This document shows positions 40,995 through 50,737 of a stretch of DNA of 64,000 bases, piece after piece. The translations under genes and the position numbers were made by a program. The notes under the pieces are model-generated. The model had not been told where the DNA came from and made no database searches. It saw only the letters and a program-made list of their open reading frames with translations. The stretch covers positions 26,956 through 90,955 of the forward strand of contig JAGXGC010000027.1 of NCBI GenBank assembly GCA_024636935.1. The letters are read 5' to 3'. This DNA is from Sideroxydans sp. Its GTDB lineage: Bacteria > Pseudomonadota > Gammaproteobacteria > Burkholderiales > Gallionellaceae. Numbering within the stretch: the first letter of the stretch is position 1; every line of letters begins with the position of its first letter.

Positions 40995-42007
40995 CGCCGC
41001 AAGACGCACTCAAACGCATCATCGAACATCGCGAGATCTTCCATGACGAGATGGTCGCACTGATGCGCCAGATCATGGGCGGCGAAGTCTCGCCCGTAAT
41101 GATCGCCGCCATCATCACCGGCCTGCGCGTGAAGAAAGAGACCATCGGCGAGATCGCCGGTGCAGCCAGCGTGATGCGCGAACTGTCCACCAAAGTAGAG
41201 ATGGCCGACGATTCGAGACTGGTAGATACCTGCGGCACCGGCGGTGACGGCGCGCACACCTTCAACATCTCCACCGCCTCGGCGTTCGTCGCAGCAGCAG
41301 CAGGTGCGAAGATCGCCAAGCACGGCGGTCGCTCTGTCTCCTCGCAATCTGGCAGTGCGGACGTGCTGGAAGCATTGGGCATCAATATCAATCTGTCGCC
41401 TGAGCAAGCCGCGAAGTGCATCAACGATGTCGGCTTCGGTTTCATGTTCGCGCCCAACTATCACAGCGCGATGAAACACGCCGCACCGGTGCGCAAAGAA
41501 TTGGGTATCCGCACCCTGTTCAACATCCTCGGCCCGCTGACCAATCCTGCCGGTGCGAAACAACAATTGCTGGGCGTGTTCCATCGCGATCTGGTCGGCA
41601 TCCAAGCCCGTGTATTGCAGCGTCTGGGCAGCAAGCGGGTGATGGTTGTGCACGGCGCAGATGGACTGGACGAGATCACCATCACCGGTGAGACCCTAGT
41701 GGCCGAACTCAAAGACGGCGATGTACGCGAATACACCATCCACCCCAAACAGTTCGGTTTGAGCACCGCCTCGCTGGACGACATCCATACCGATAGCGTG
41801 CAGGCCTCGCGCGACATGATCCTCGACGTACTGGAGAATCAAAAAAGCGCGGCGCTGGACATCGTGTTGCTCAATGCAGGCGCTTCGATCTATCTTGCAG
41901 GACTGGCTGACACGCTGGAGCTGGGCATCAAGAAAGCCGCCGAAGTCATCACCAGCGGCGCAGCGAAAGCCAAACTGGCGCAACTGGTTCAGGTAAGCAA
42001 CGCGTAA
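40991..42007 (+). CDS. trpD: anthranilate phosphoribosyltransferase
   Basis: TrpD joins anthranilate with PRPP. The 338-residue protein has the PRPP loop [55 protein letters not shown] and [14 protein letters not shown]. It is normally followed by trpC in betaproteobacteria; here relA follows instead, 58 bases on. Confidence 0.96.
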   Translation: MTPQDALKRIIEHREIFHDEMVALMRQIMGGEVSPVMIAAIITGLRVKKETIGEIAGAASVMRELSTKVEMADDSRLVDTCGTGGDGAHTFNISTASAFVAAAAGAKIAKHGGRSVSSQSGSADVLEALGININLSPEQAAKCINDVGFGFMFAPNYHSAMKHAAPVRKELGIRTLFNILGPLTNPAGAKQQLLGVFHRDLVGIQARVLQRLGSKRVMVVHGADGLDEITITGETLVAELKDGDVREYTIHPKQFGLSTASLDDIHTDSVQASRDMILDVLENQKSAALDIVLLNAGASIYLAGLADTLELGIKKAAEVITSGAAKAKLAQLVQVSNA

Positions 42008-42065
42008 TGAATCTGCAAGATTCGCGCCTCTCGTTCTTCAACTAAGCAGTGCACGAATACTAGCG

Positions 42066-44015
42066 ATGGTTTCAGTACAGCATCAATTCCCGGCGCTCAC
42101 CGGTGACGATAGTGCAGATATCCAGAGTTGGGTGTCCGCACTGTCTGGCACCTTCGAAGCCAAAGAGATCGATCTGATCAAGCAGGCCTGCGAATTCGCC
42201 GCCCCGCTCTATCAAGGCAGCACCGACATCACCGGCACGCCACTACTGCAACACGCGCTCGGTTCCGCCGCCATCCTGATTGGCCTCAATATGGATCACG
42301 AGGCTATCGCCGCCACCGCCTTGCACGCCGTGCCCGACTTTCTGCAAGACGCACCTATCGTATTGAAAGAACGCTTCGGCGCCAATGTCGCGGGACTGGT
42401 GGACGGTATCTCGCGCATGGAGCATGTGCGCCAGTTCAGCGAAGTGCGCGGCACGCAGGGCGCGGAAGAAGCCGCACAACAAGTCGAGACTATGCGCAAG
42501 ATGTTGCTGGCGATGGTGGAAGACATTCGCGTGGTGTTGATCAAACTTGCCGAGCGCACCCAGACGCTGCGCCATCTCTCCCGAGTGGACGAGGCCGTGC
42601 AACGACAAGTCGCGCAAGATACGCAAAGCATCTTCGCCCCGCTCGCCAACCGCCTCGGCGTGTGGCAGATCAAGTGGGAACTGGAAGACCTTTCCATGCG
42701 CTATCTGGAACCGGGGCTATATAAACAGATCGCCAAGTCGCTGGACGAGAAACGCGTGGATAGAGAACGCTACATCACCGACCTCGTCGCGCAACTGCAG
42801 CAGACACTAAAAGACGCAGGCATCGACGGTGAAGTGACTGGCCGCCCCAAACACATCTACAGCATCATCAACAAGATGAAGCGCAAGCATCTCAACTTCG
42901 ACGAGTTGTATGACGTGCGCGCGGTGCGCATCCTGGTGGACGACATCGAGCAATGTTATGCCGCGCTGTCACTGGTGCACGAACTGTGGCTACCGATACA
43001 AAAAGAGTTCGACGACTACATCGCCAAACCGAAACCAAACGGCTACAGCTCGCTGCACACCGCCGTGCTCGGCCCGCGCCGACTGTCGGTGGAAGTGCAG
43101 ATTCGCACACGCCAGATGCATCACGATTCCGAACTCGGCGTCGCCGCGCACTGGCGCTACAAAGAGAACAAGAAATCCGAAGGCGGTCTGGACGAGAAAG
43201 TCGCTTGGCTGCGTCAGGTGCTGGCATGGAAAGCAGAACTGGCGGACAGCGGCGAGTTACAGGAACAGCTCAGCAATGAATTGATCCAGGATCGTGTGTA
43301 TGTGCTGACCCCGCAAGGCAAGGTGATCGACCTGCCCACAGGTGCGACACCGGTGGACTTCGCCTACGTGCTGCACACCAACTTAGGCCATCGCACGCGC
43401 GGCGCAAAAGTGGACGGCAACATCGTGCCACTCAAACACCCATTGCAGACCGGCCAGCGCGTGGAGATACTCACCGTCAAACAAGGCGGCCCAAGCCGCG
43501 ACTGGGCCAATCCGCAACTCGGCTATCTAAAGAGTTCGCGCGCACGCGCCAAGGTGCGCCACTGGTTCTCGGAACAGAATCTAGACGACAGTATCTCGCA
43601 AGGACGCGCGCTGCTGGATCGCGAACTGCATCGAGTCGGCGTTAACGACATCAATCTGGAAAAGCTCGCACAGCAACTGCGCTACAACAAACCGGACGAC
43701 CTCTACGCCGCACTCGGTCGCGGCGACATCACCCCGCGCCGCGCCAGCCTTGCACTAGTGCGAGAAGCACCGCCTCAGCGCAAGGTCGCATCAAGCAGCG
43801 GTCAGTCGCAAGCACCCAAACGCGTATCGATCGAAGGTGAGAGCAGCCTGACCTACAAATTCGCGTTGTGCTGCCATCCCGAATTCCCCGCCCACATCGT
43901 CGGCTACGTCACCCGCGACCGCGGCATCACCATCCACCGCCACGACTGCCCCTTCATGCAGCGGGTACCGGAAGAGCGCGAGGACAGGTTGCTGGATGCG
44001 AAGTGGACGAATTGA
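42066..44015 (+). CDS. relA: RelA-type (p)ppGpp synthetase lacking the C-terminal ACT domain
   Basis: RelA makes (p)ppGpp when uncharged tRNA enters the ribosome. Domains in order: a pseudo-hydrolase region (about 30–190) in which the HD pair is replaced by HA (ATALHAVPDF), so hydrolysis is unlikely; the synthetase (about 225–375) with GRPKHIYSIINKMKRK, YDVRAVRILVDD and EFDDYIAKPKPNGYSSLH; the TGS domain (about 405–465); helical and zinc-finger regions (ALCCHPEF). The ExDD motif EFDD is typical of monofunctional RelA. At 649 residues it stops after RLLDAKWTN, just where the ACT/RRM domain (about 80–90 residues) should begin. No ACT-like sequence is seen in other frames behind it. Confidence 0.9.
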   Translation: MVSVQHQFPALTGDDSADIQSWVSALSGTFEAKEIDLIKQACEFAAPLYQGSTDITGTPLLQHALGSAAILIGLNMDHEAIAATALHAVPDFLQDAPIVLKERFGANVAGLVDGISRMEHVRQFSEVRGTQGAEEAAQQVETMRKMLLAMVEDIRVVLIKLAERTQTLRHLSRVDEAVQRQVAQDTQSIFAPLANRLGVWQIKWELEDLSMRYLEPGLYKQIAKSLDEKRVDRERYITDLVAQLQQTLKDAGIDGEVTGRPKHIYSIINKMKRKHLNFDELYDVRAVRILVDDIEQCYAALSLVHELWLPIQKEFDDYIAKPKPNGYSSLHTAVLGPRRLSVEVQIRTRQMHHDSELGVAAHWRYKENKKSEGGLDEKVAWLRQVLAWKAELADSGELQEQLSNELIQDRVYVLTPQGKVIDLPTGATPVDFAYVLHTNLGHRTRGAKVDGNIVPLKHPLQTGQRVEILTVKQGGPSRDWANPQLGYLKSSRARAKVRHWFSEQNLDDSISQGRALLDRELHRVGVNDINLEKLAQQLRYNKPDDLYAALGRGDITPRRASLALVREAPPQRKVASSSGQSQAPKRVSIEGESSLTYKFALCCHPEFPAHIVGYVTRDRGITIHRHDCPFMQRVPEEREDRLLDAKWTN

Positions 44016-44093
44016 AGGACTGCTTTGCGGAGATGCGAAATGGTGGATAGACTTCGCCTATCGGCCACAAGCTGACTATTGGGAGGTTTTCGG

Positions 44094-44240
44094 ATGTCGG
44101 AAATTAATCTTGAAATAGCATTATTCGAAATTAAGCAGCTCACAGCCGAGATCGAGCAGCTCACAGTCGTGAAAGAATATCTCAATGAAGATAGAGATCG
44201 GATAGCCGATGAGAGAGATCGGATAGCTGACATTCGCTAA
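44094..44240 (+). CDS. small coiled-coil protein (48 residues)
   Basis: Frame MSEINLEIALFEIKQLTAEI and on to DRDRIADERDRIADIR. It is highly charged, strongly helical, and built of two short repeats: (E)IKQLTAEIEQLT and DRDRIADERDRIAD. The DNA repeats too (GAGATCGGATAGC appears twice). GGGAGG lies seven bases before the ATG, a good ribosome site. No family recognised; it may be a remnant of a longer coiled-coil protein or a real small protein. It lies 79 bases behind the truncated relA. Confidence 0.45.
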   Translation: MSEINLEIALFEIKQLTAEIEQLTVVKEYLNEDRDRIADERDRIADIR

Positions 44241-44423
44241 GGTCTGCAACGGGTTAATAACACCCAGTCACCATCGTCTGCTCCAGAGCATTCAATAATT
44301 AGCAAAGTCACAGCTTCAAGTCTTGCATTGCCACATCCCGAACTTAGGCGATCCGCTTGAGCTAAGCTGTATCATTCAGTACCCGTCCACTGCGCTTTCC
44401 ATTTTCGCCAATGAGGAGGAAAT

Positions 44424-45716
44424 ATGAATTCCCAGACTACGCCCAAAAAGATGCTTTCGTTTCTTGATCCAGCTCAGCCGCAGCCTTGGGCAAGCTTCAT
44501 CGAGCAGATTGACCGTGTGGCACCACACCTAGGAAAGCTCGGCTACTGGCTGGATACTCTGAAGCATCCCAAACGAGTACTGAATGTCGGGATACCGATT
44601 CGTCGCGATGACGGTACGCTGGAGCATTACGAGGGATATCGGGTCCATCACAATCTTTCGCGAGGTCCAGGAAAAGGCGGCGTACGTTTTCATCCGAACG
44701 TATCGATGAATGAGGTGATGGCCCTGTCAGGTTGGATGACGATCAAGAATGCCGCCTTGAATCTACCCTTTGGCGGCGCGAAAGGCGGGGTGCGCGTGGA
44801 TCCGGCTTCGTTATCGACTGGGGAGTTGGAGCGACTGACGCGCCGCTATACCTCTGAAATTGGCATCCTTATCGGCCCCAACAAAGATATTCCTGCTCCC
44901 GATGTCGGCACCAACGAGCAGACCATGTCTTGGATGATGGATACCTATTCCGTCAATCAGGGTGCAACGGTGTCTGGTGTCGTGACTGGCAAACCGATCA
45001 GTCTGGGCGGCAGCTTGGGGCGACGCGAGGCAACCGGACGCGGTGTATTCGTCACGGCGCGCGAAGCTGGGCTGCTACAGGGTGTGGCAATCAAGGATGC
45101 GCGCGTGGTGATACAGGGCTTCGGCAATGTGGGTTCGGTGGCAGCACAATGTTTTGCTGCAGCAGGCGCGCGAATCGTTGCACTACAGGATGCCAGCGGC
45201 AGCATTAGCAACCCGGATGGTATAGATATCGAGGCTGCCATTGAATGCGTCAAAGGGGGCGGCCGCCTCATAGACATGCCCGGCGCGGAGGTTATCAGTG
45301 CAGATGATTTCTGGAACATTCCAAGCGACTATCTGGTGCCGGCAGCACTCGAAGGACAGATTGACGCATCACTCGCAGAACGTCTCGACACAAAGATCAT
45401 CGTCGAGGGTGCCAATGGCCCAACACTGCCTGAAGCAGATGATGTACTCGCTAAGCGCGGCATCACGGTCGTACCGGATGTGGTTGCCAATGCGGGTGGC
45501 GTTACAGTCAGCTATTTCGAATGGGTGCAGGATTTCTCCAGTTTCTTTTGGAGCGAGCAGGAGATCAATCAACGACTGGAAAACATCATGTCTGCCGCGT
45601 TTCATTCGGTCGCAGAGCTTGCCGTGGAGCGCAAGGTATCGCTGCGCACTGCAGCTTTCATCATTGCCTGTACCAGAATATTGGCAGCGCGCGACCGGCG
45701 CGGCCTTTATCCCTAA
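44424..45716 (+). CDS. gdhA: glutamate dehydrogenase (Glu/Leu/Phe/Val family)
   Basis: It interconverts glutamate and 2-oxoglutarate plus ammonia. The 430-residue protein has the substrate-binding segment [11 protein letters not shown], the active-site [13 protein letters not shown] with catalytic lysine, [17 protein letters not shown] and the Rossmann motif [10 protein letters not shown]. Glycine at the cofactor turn does not settle NAD versus NADP. The length and sequence are of the ~420–430-residue hexameric type seen in many bacteria and archaea (NAD or dual specificity), not the 450-residue E. coli type. AGGAGGAAAT precedes the start. No partner genes nearby. Confidence 0.92.
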   Translation: MNSQTTPKKMLSFLDPAQPQPWASFIEQIDRVAPHLGKLGYWLDTLKHPKRVLNVGIPIRRDDGTLEHYEGYRVHHNLSRGPGKGGVRFHPNVSMNEVMALSGWMTIKNAALNLPFGGAKGGVRVDPASLSTGELERLTRRYTSEIGILIGPNKDIPAPDVGTNEQTMSWMMDTYSVNQGATVSGVVTGKPISLGGSLGRREATGRGVFVTAREAGLLQGVAIKDARVVIQGFGNVGSVAAQCFAAAGARIVALQDASGSISNPDGIDIEAAIECVKGGGRLIDMPGAEVISADDFWNIPSDYLVPAALEGQIDASLAERLDTKIIVEGANGPTLPEADDVLAKRGITVVPDVVANAGGVTVSYFEWVQDFSSFFWSEQEINQRLENIMSAAFHSVAELAVERKVSLRTAAFIIACTRILAARDRRGLYP

Positions 45717-46124
45717 ATTTCAGCCTCGCAGTTTTTCAACACGCAAATCCCGATAAGCTCAACCAGCGCTCCACCCCTAGCCCACTTTGGGAGAGGGGAA
45801 ATGCGCTCGGGATAACCCACCACCTCTGTTAAACTGCGCGCCGCTGTCGTTTCTGGTTTTGTTTGGCTCGCCGTAACGCCGCTCCATTTTCATGGATCGG
45901 GTCAGACGGTCCGCGTGTAGCCGACTTCATCTTGAAGCGATGGAATGTGCCGTATCAACGCGCTGCCAGTGTGCAGGTCTGCAGATCCTATGAGGTACGA
46001 AGCTTTGTCGCCGCACTTGCATCGCAAGCACGCACTCGCTTTTTTCGTCCATCCCGCATGGACGTCGTGACGTCATTTCTGCCTTCCCCATGCACTGTCG
46101 GCGCCCACTAATTAAAGGGTAGCC
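45717..46124. other. noncoding stretch before the ABC transporter genes
   Basis: No convincing frame. It contains a 7-bp hairpin CGTCCAT/ATGGACG (46046–46064) and two adjacent GACGTC palindromes (46061–46066, 46069–46074). These could belong to an operator for the transporter operon, but I recognise no known box such as a Pho box. Confidence 0.4.
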
Positions 46125-47003
46125 ATGTCTTCTTTCGCATCTTCGAAAATCATCAAAGCGTTGCTTGCAGCCGCTTTCGCTTCCGTCACTTTGCTGACTT
46201 CCAGCCTGTCTCTGGCTCAGCCGGTGTTGCGCGTTTCCGCCATTCCCGATGAATCGCCGACCGAGTTGCAGCGCAAGTTCAAACCGCTGGGTGAATATCT
46301 GGAAAAGAGATTGGGCATGAAGGTCGAGTTCACGCCGGTCACTGATTACGCCGCTTCGGTGGAAGGTCTGATCAACGACAAACTGGACATGGTGTGGTTC
46401 GGCGGCTTCACTTTCGTGCAAGCCAAAGTACGCAGCCACGACAAAGTGATCCCGCTGGTGCAGCGCGCAGAGGACGAGAAGTTCCAGTCCGTGTTCATCA
46501 CCACGCGCGATGACATCAATTCGCTGCAAGACCTGAAATGGAAGACTTTCACCTTCGGTTCCGAGTCTTCCACTTCCGGCCATCTGATGCCGCGCTCTTT
46601 CTTGCTGGCTGCGAACATCGATCCAGATACGAATATGAAGCGCATCGCTTTCTCCGGCGCACATGACGCGACCGTCGCTGCTGTGGCCGGTGGCAAGGTG
46701 GATGCAGGCGCACTGAACATCTCGGTATGGAACAAGCTGGTGGCAGCAGGCAAGGTCGATACCAAAGTCGTGCATGTGTTCTACACCACACCGGGCTATT
46801 TCGATTACAACTGGACCGTACGTTCCGACATGGATCCGGCGCTGCGCGAAAAATTGGCCAAGGCTTTCTTGGATCTGAATGCCAATGATGCGCACGATAA
46901 AGAGATCCTCGATCTGCAACGCGCGACTAGCTTCATCCGCACCAAGGCCGAGAACTACAGCGCGATCGAAACTGCTGCTCGCAGCGCAGGTCTGCTGAAG
47001 TAA
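46125..47003 (+). CDS. PhnD-family periplasmic binding protein (phosphonate/phosphite/selenate type)
   Basis: A 292-residue periplasmic protein with a signal peptide ending near SLSLAQ, followed by LRVSAIPDESPTELQRKFKP, KVEFTPVTDYAASVEGL and MVWFGGFTFVQAKV. This is the PhnD fold, which binds phosphorus oxyanions. The clade with IPDESPTELQRKFKPLGEYL and WFGGFTFVQA resembles, as far as I recall, a group proposed to bind selenate rather than phosphonate. No C–P lyase, phosphonatase or phosphite dehydrogenase gene lies nearby, so phosphonate use is not supported by context. It is followed two bases later by the ATPase gene. Confidence 0.75.
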   Translation: MSSFASSKIIKALLAAAFASVTLLTSSLSLAQPVLRVSAIPDESPTELQRKFKPLGEYLEKRLGMKVEFTPVTDYAASVEGLINDKLDMVWFGGFTFVQAKVRSHDKVIPLVQRAEDEKFQSVFITTRDDINSLQDLKWKTFTFGSESSTSGHLMPRSFLLAANIDPDTNMKRIAFSGAHDATVAAVAGGKVDAGALNISVWNKLVAAGKVDTKVVHVFYTTPGYFDYNWTVRSDMDPALREKLAKAFLDLNANDAHDKEILDLQRATSFIRTKAENYSAIETAARSAGLLK

Positions 47004-47005
47004 GC

Positions 47006-47824
47006 ATGTCGTTCGTATTACGCGGCGTCAGCGTGCGCCATGCTTCGGCGGCGCGCGCCGACTTGGTCCATGCGCTGAACGAAGTGGATCTGAAGATCGA
47101 TCAAGGCGAGCAGATCGCCTTGATCGGCCCCTCGGGTGCGGGCAAGACGACCTTGCTGCATACGCTGGCCTGCGCCCATCCGCCGACTTCCGGCGAGTTC
47201 TCTGTGTTCGATACGCAACCGTGGACGCTGCAACATGCGGCGCGTCATGTGTTGCGCGCTCGGCTGTTCCTCGCACCGCAGACACCGCCGCTGCCACCAC
47301 GACAACGTGTGGTGACGGCGGTGCTGGCGGGCTGTTTGCCGCAATGGGGATTCTGGAAAAGCATCGCGTCGCTGATCAAGCCCCGCGATGCCGACACTGC
47401 ATATGACGCGTTGGCGCGTTTCGATCTGCAAGACAAGTTGTATGCGCGCGTGGATCGTTTGTCGGGCGGCGAACGTCAGCGTTGTGGCATGGCGCGCTTG
47501 CTGGTTTCCAGTGCCGATGCGTTTCTGGTTGACGAGCCCCTCTCCGCGCTCGACCCGACACTGTCACGGCAGACGCTGCACACCTTGCAAGAGGAAGCCG
47601 CGAAACGCAACGCCACGCTGGTGTGCAGCCTGCATCAAGTGGAACTCGCGCTCGAATATTTCCCGCGCATCATCGCGCTGCGCGATGGCCGCATCGTGTT
47701 CGATGCTGCACGTGAAGATGTGACGGAAGCGATGATCGCCTCGTTGTACCGCAATGCAAAGAATGACGAGCCGAGTGAAGTGATCGCCACTGAGCCCGAA
47801 CCAGTAGAAGCGCATTTCGCATGA
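47006..47824 (+). CDS. PhnC-like ABC transporter ATP-binding protein
   Basis: ATPase of the importer encoded by the four-gene run. The 272-residue protein has Walker A GPSGAGKTT (about 42–50), signature LSGGERQRCG, Walker B DAFLVDEPLSALDP and the switch histidine in CSLHQVEL. It overlaps the first permease gene by four bases. A PhnC relative by sequence and context; substrate as for the binding protein. Confidence 0.85.
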   Translation: MSFVLRGVSVRHASAARADLVHALNEVDLKIDQGEQIALIGPSGAGKTTLLHTLACAHPPTSGEFSVFDTQPWTLQHAARHVLRARLFLAPQTPPLPPRQRVVTAVLAGCLPQWGFWKSIASLIKPRDADTAYDALARFDLQDKLYARVDRLSGGERQRCGMARLLVSSADAFLVDEPLSALDPTLSRQTLHTLQEEAAKRNATLVCSLHQVELALEYFPRIIALRDGRIVFDAAREDVTEAMIASLYRNAKNDEPSEVIATEPEPVEAHFA

Positions 47825-48648
47825 AGGTGAGTGCAGTCCATCCCGACCCCGCTTGGCGCGGACGCGTCACGGCGACCGTTGTCGCGTTGCTGCTGTTGTG
47901 GCCGATGCTGGTCGCCAGCGAATTCAACCCGTGGATTCTTTTTGATGCGCAGAGTCTGGGCGCGACTTGGGACTTCCTGTCCGGTTTCTTTCCGCCTGCG
48001 CATTCCAGTGAATTTCTGATGTTGATGTTGGAAGCGACTTGGCAGACTGTCGCCATCGCCACCGCTGGACTCGCGCTGGCATTACTGGGCGCGATCCCGC
48101 TGACGTTGTTGGCGACAGAATCTTTGTCCATCTCTCAACTGGAAACAGGCCGCATGCGTATCGCGGGGGCGTTCGTGCGTCAATCTGCGCGCTGGTTGTT
48201 GGTCGTGTTGCGCAGCGTGCCGGAACTGGTGTGGGCTTTGTTGCTGGTGCGCATCGTCGGCTTGGGCCCGACAGCAGGTGTTCTGGCTATCGCGCTGACT
48301 TACAGCGGCATGCTCGGCAAAGTCTATGCCGAGATATTGGAATCGTCCGAAGCGCATGCCACCGAGGCATTGCTGAAAAACGGCAGCAGCCGACTATCGG
48401 CCTTGTTCTATGGCGCACTGCCTGCGGCGGGTTCCGAGTTGGTGTCTTACACCACCTACCGTTGGGAATGCGCGATACGCGGTTCGGTGGTGATGGGTTT
48501 CGTCGGCGCGGGCGGCATCGGCCAGCGCATGGATGAATCGATGAAGATGTTGGCGGGCGCGGAGGTTTCCACCATACTGATCATCTTCGTGTTGCTAGTG
48601 GCAGGTGCCGACCTGGTCAGCACTTTCTTGCGCAAGCGATTGGGCTGA
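47821..48648 (+). CDS. PhnE-like ABC transporter permease (first)
   Basis: A 275-residue inner-membrane permease with about six hydrophobic segments and the EAA-type cytoplasmic loop EALLKNGSSRLSALFYGALP that docks on the ATPase. The segment FVGAGGIGQRM is typical of PhnE. Two different permeases in tandem probably form a heterodimeric channel. The start overlaps the ATPase gene stop (ATGA). Confidence 0.85.
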   Translation: MKVSAVHPDPAWRGRVTATVVALLLLWPMLVASEFNPWILFDAQSLGATWDFLSGFFPPAHSSEFLMLMLEATWQTVAIATAGLALALLGAIPLTLLATESLSISQLETGRMRIAGAFVRQSARWLLVVLRSVPELVWALLLVRIVGLGPTAGVLAIALTYSGMLGKVYAEILESSEAHATEALLKNGSSRLSALFYGALPAAGSELVSYTTYRWECAIRGSVVMGFVGAGGIGQRMDESMKMLAGAEVSTILIIFVLLVAGADLVSTFLRKRLG

Positions 48649-48649
48649 G

Positions 48650-49447
48650 ATGGATACACGCCGCCCTACTCCTCCACCCGTCATCGCACCTGCCACGCTG
48701 GCTTTGTTGGTTAGCTTGCTGGCGCTGGTTGCAGCCAGCTTCTATTCGCTGAACATCAAGTGGGGCGAACTGTTCACGACAAGTGCCGTGCGTTCCAGCA
48801 TGGAATTCCTGCAAGGTTTTGCACCGCCAGAGATGGCCGCGCCGTTCCTGATCCGCGTCGCAAAAGGCACACTGGAGACACTTTCCATGTCTGCTTTGGG
48901 AACGGGTATCGCGTTCGTGATCGGACTGGCATTGGCGCTGCCTGCCAGCGGTCGCTTTGGCAATATTGCGCGCGCCGTTGTGCGACTGATGCTCAATGTG
49001 TTGCGTTCTATTCCAGAGTTGGTGTGGGCGGTGATCCTGTTGATCGCTGCTGGCCTAGGGCCGTTCGCGGGTACGCTGGCGCTGGCGATTCACACCAGCG
49101 GCGTGCTCGGCAGACTGTTCGCCGATGCATTGGAGAACTTGCCACCAGCCGATGAAAACACGCTTCGCATCAACGGTGCCGGTGCGCTGAACGCTTTCTT
49201 CTACGCCGCACTACCGCAGATATTGCCGCAACTGATGTCGTACACCCTTTATCGCTGGGAGAACAACATCCGCGCGGCGGCTATCCTCGGCATCGTCGGT
49301 GCGGGTGGCTTGGGACAGATGCTTAAATATCACCTTTCGCTGTTCCAGATGCAGCAGGCCGCCACCGTCATCATCGCGATGCTGTTGATGATCACAGTGG
49401 TAGATGCGGTCAGTTTCTGGTTGCGTCGCAGGATGACAGGGAACTAG
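48650..49447 (+). CDS. PhnE-like ABC transporter permease (second)
   Basis: A 265-residue permease, clearly a paralogue of the one before it: LRSIPELVWAVILL and FYAALPQILPQLMSYTLYRWE parallel LRSVPELVWALLLV and FYGALPAAGSELVSYTTYRWE. GIVGAGGLGQML closes the domain. The start at 48650 lies one base behind the first permease's stop; an earlier in-frame start overlaps that gene and adds no family-like residues. It ends three bases from the converging glutaredoxin-like gene. Confidence 0.85.
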   Translation: MDTRRPTPPPVIAPATLALLVSLLALVAASFYSLNIKWGELFTTSAVRSSMEFLQGFAPPEMAAPFLIRVAKGTLETLSMSALGTGIAFVIGLALALPASGRFGNIARAVVRLMLNVLRSIPELVWAVILLIAAGLGPFAGTLALAIHTSGVLGRLFADALENLPPADENTLRINGAGALNAFFYAALPQILPQLMSYTLYRWENNIRAAAILGIVGAGGLGQMLKYHLSLFQMQQAATVIIAMLLMITVVDAVSFWLRRRMTGN

Positions 49448-49450
49448 TGC

Positions 49451-49672
49451 TTACTCGATGAAGCGCTGCAAGGCCTCAACATCGAACGGCCAGCCGAGTT
49501 CGCTGCCGTTATCCATTCTCTTCACTACCGGGATGCGTGTGCCATAGCGTTCCAACAAGTCATCGTCATCCACGATATCGATATGTGCTGCCTGGATACC
49601 AATTTGTGTGAGCAAGGCCTCGGCCTGCTCGCACAGATGGCAGAACGTGGTGCTATACAGAATGAGTTTCAT
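49451..49672 (-). CDS. glutaredoxin-like (DUF836) protein
   Basis: A 73-residue thioredoxin-fold protein with the redox motif TTFCHLC (Cys9 and Cys12) and IPVVKRMDNGSELGWPF with the cis-proline. It matches the short glutaredoxin-like/DUF836 family in which the CxxC is kept. Its precise redox partner is unknown. The start overlaps the ackA stop as ATGA, so it is co-expressed with acetate kinase. A longer frame upstream is within ackA. Confidence 0.8.
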   Translation of the reverse strand: MKLILYSTTFCHLCEQAEALLTQIGIQAAHIDIVDDDDLLERYGTRIPVVKRMDNGSELGWPFDVEALQRFIE

Positions 49673-50718
49673 CGCTGCAGGCACAGCTTCTGGATCATGC
49701 GCTCTTCGTCGGCGGGCACGATACAAATGGGTATGCCAGTGCCGGTGTCGATGCGCACGGCATTTTCTGTATTGGCAGCAGGATCAAGGGTGATGCCCAT
49801 GAACGCCAGCGTACTACATATCTTTTCGCGTACTGGCGCGCTGTGCTCTCCTATGCCGCCGGTGAATACCAGCGCATCCAGCCCGCCCGCCTTCGCTGCA
49901 AGACTGCCGATGGCCGCACTCGCCTGATGACAAAAATAATCCACGGCGAACTTTGCCGCCGCATTGGGACTATCCAACAGATCCTGCATCTCGCTGCTCT
50001 CACCATTGGATAACGCCAGCAATCCCATTTGATGGAACACGATATCGCGTAGCGTTTCGGCATCGTGACGCTGCGCCAGCTCCAGCATCACGCCAGGGTC
50101 AAGGTCGCCACTGCGCGTGCCCATAACGATGCCGCCTGCCGGGGTGTAACCCATAGTGGTGTCTTGAGATTGCAGATCACTCAGCAGACACATGCTGGCA
50201 CCACTGCCGAGATGCGCGACCACCACTTTTCCACGCGCGATATCGCCCAAAAGTTCAGGTAGCACACTGGTGACATACGCATAGTTCAGACCGTGAAAAC
50301 CATAACGGCGCAACCCGTACGCTGCGGGGATAGGCAAACGCGCAGCAAGCTCAGACATGGTTGAATGGAACGCCGTATCAAAACAGGCGATCTGCGGCAC
50401 ATCGAAACGTTCACGACACAACTCCACACCGAGCAAGTTGCCGGGCAGATGCAATGGCGCGAGTGGCACGAGTGCTTGCAGTCTATCCCGCTCGGCTTCA
50501 TCGACTAGACGCGCAGCCTCATGAATATCACCACCATGCACAAAGCGGTGTCCTACTACGTCCGGCATCTGACCATGAAGATCATGCATCAACAGATCGA
50601 ATCCGGCTCGCGGCTCGCGCAGATGGCCGTAGCGAAAATCTTGGCGCGTTCCATCCGCAGAAAACAAGCTTGCTTTGACTGAAGAAGATCCGCTATTGAT
50701 AGTGAGGATGGTTTTCAT
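49669..50718 (-). CDS. ackA: acetate kinase
   Basis: AckA makes acetate and ATP from acetyl phosphate, the product of the phosphoketolase encoded just upstream. The 349-residue protein is shorter than the usual ~400 but has all key segments: LTINSGSSSVKASLF, GHRFVHGG, FDTAFHSTM, YGFHGLNYAYV, HLGSGASMCLL, GTRSGDLDPG and FTGGIGEHS. The shorter form is common among phosphoketolase-linked acetate kinases. The gap to phosphoketolase is 76 bases and holds a large hairpin. I see no strong ribosome site before the ATG. Confidence 0.92.
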   Translation of the reverse strand: MKTILTINSGSSSVKASLFSADGTRQDFRYGHLREPRAGFDLLMHDLHGQMPDVVGHRFVHGGDIHEAARLVDEAERDRLQALVPLAPLHLPGNLLGVELCRERFDVPQIACFDTAFHSTMSELAARLPIPAAYGLRRYGFHGLNYAYVTSVLPELLGDIARGKVVVAHLGSGASMCLLSDLQSQDTTMGYTPAGGIVMGTRSGDLDPGVMLELAQRHDAETLRDIVFHQMGLLALSNGESSEMQDLLDSPNAAAKFAVDYFCHQASAAIGSLAAKAGGLDALVFTGGIGEHSAPVREKICSTLAFMGITLDPAANTENAVRIDTGTGIPICIVPADEERMIQKLCLQR

Positions 50719-50737
50719 AGCTATTGGAGAATGGAAA

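Noticed and set aside
44016..44093. Search for a frameshifted ACT domain behind relA
   Set aside because: None of the three forward frames shows ACT-like sequence, so truncation, not a simple frameshift, is the reading.
46061..46074. Two adjacent GACGTC palindromes before the ABC importer genes
   Set aside because: Too short to call an operator; no known regulator matches and nothing else supports it.
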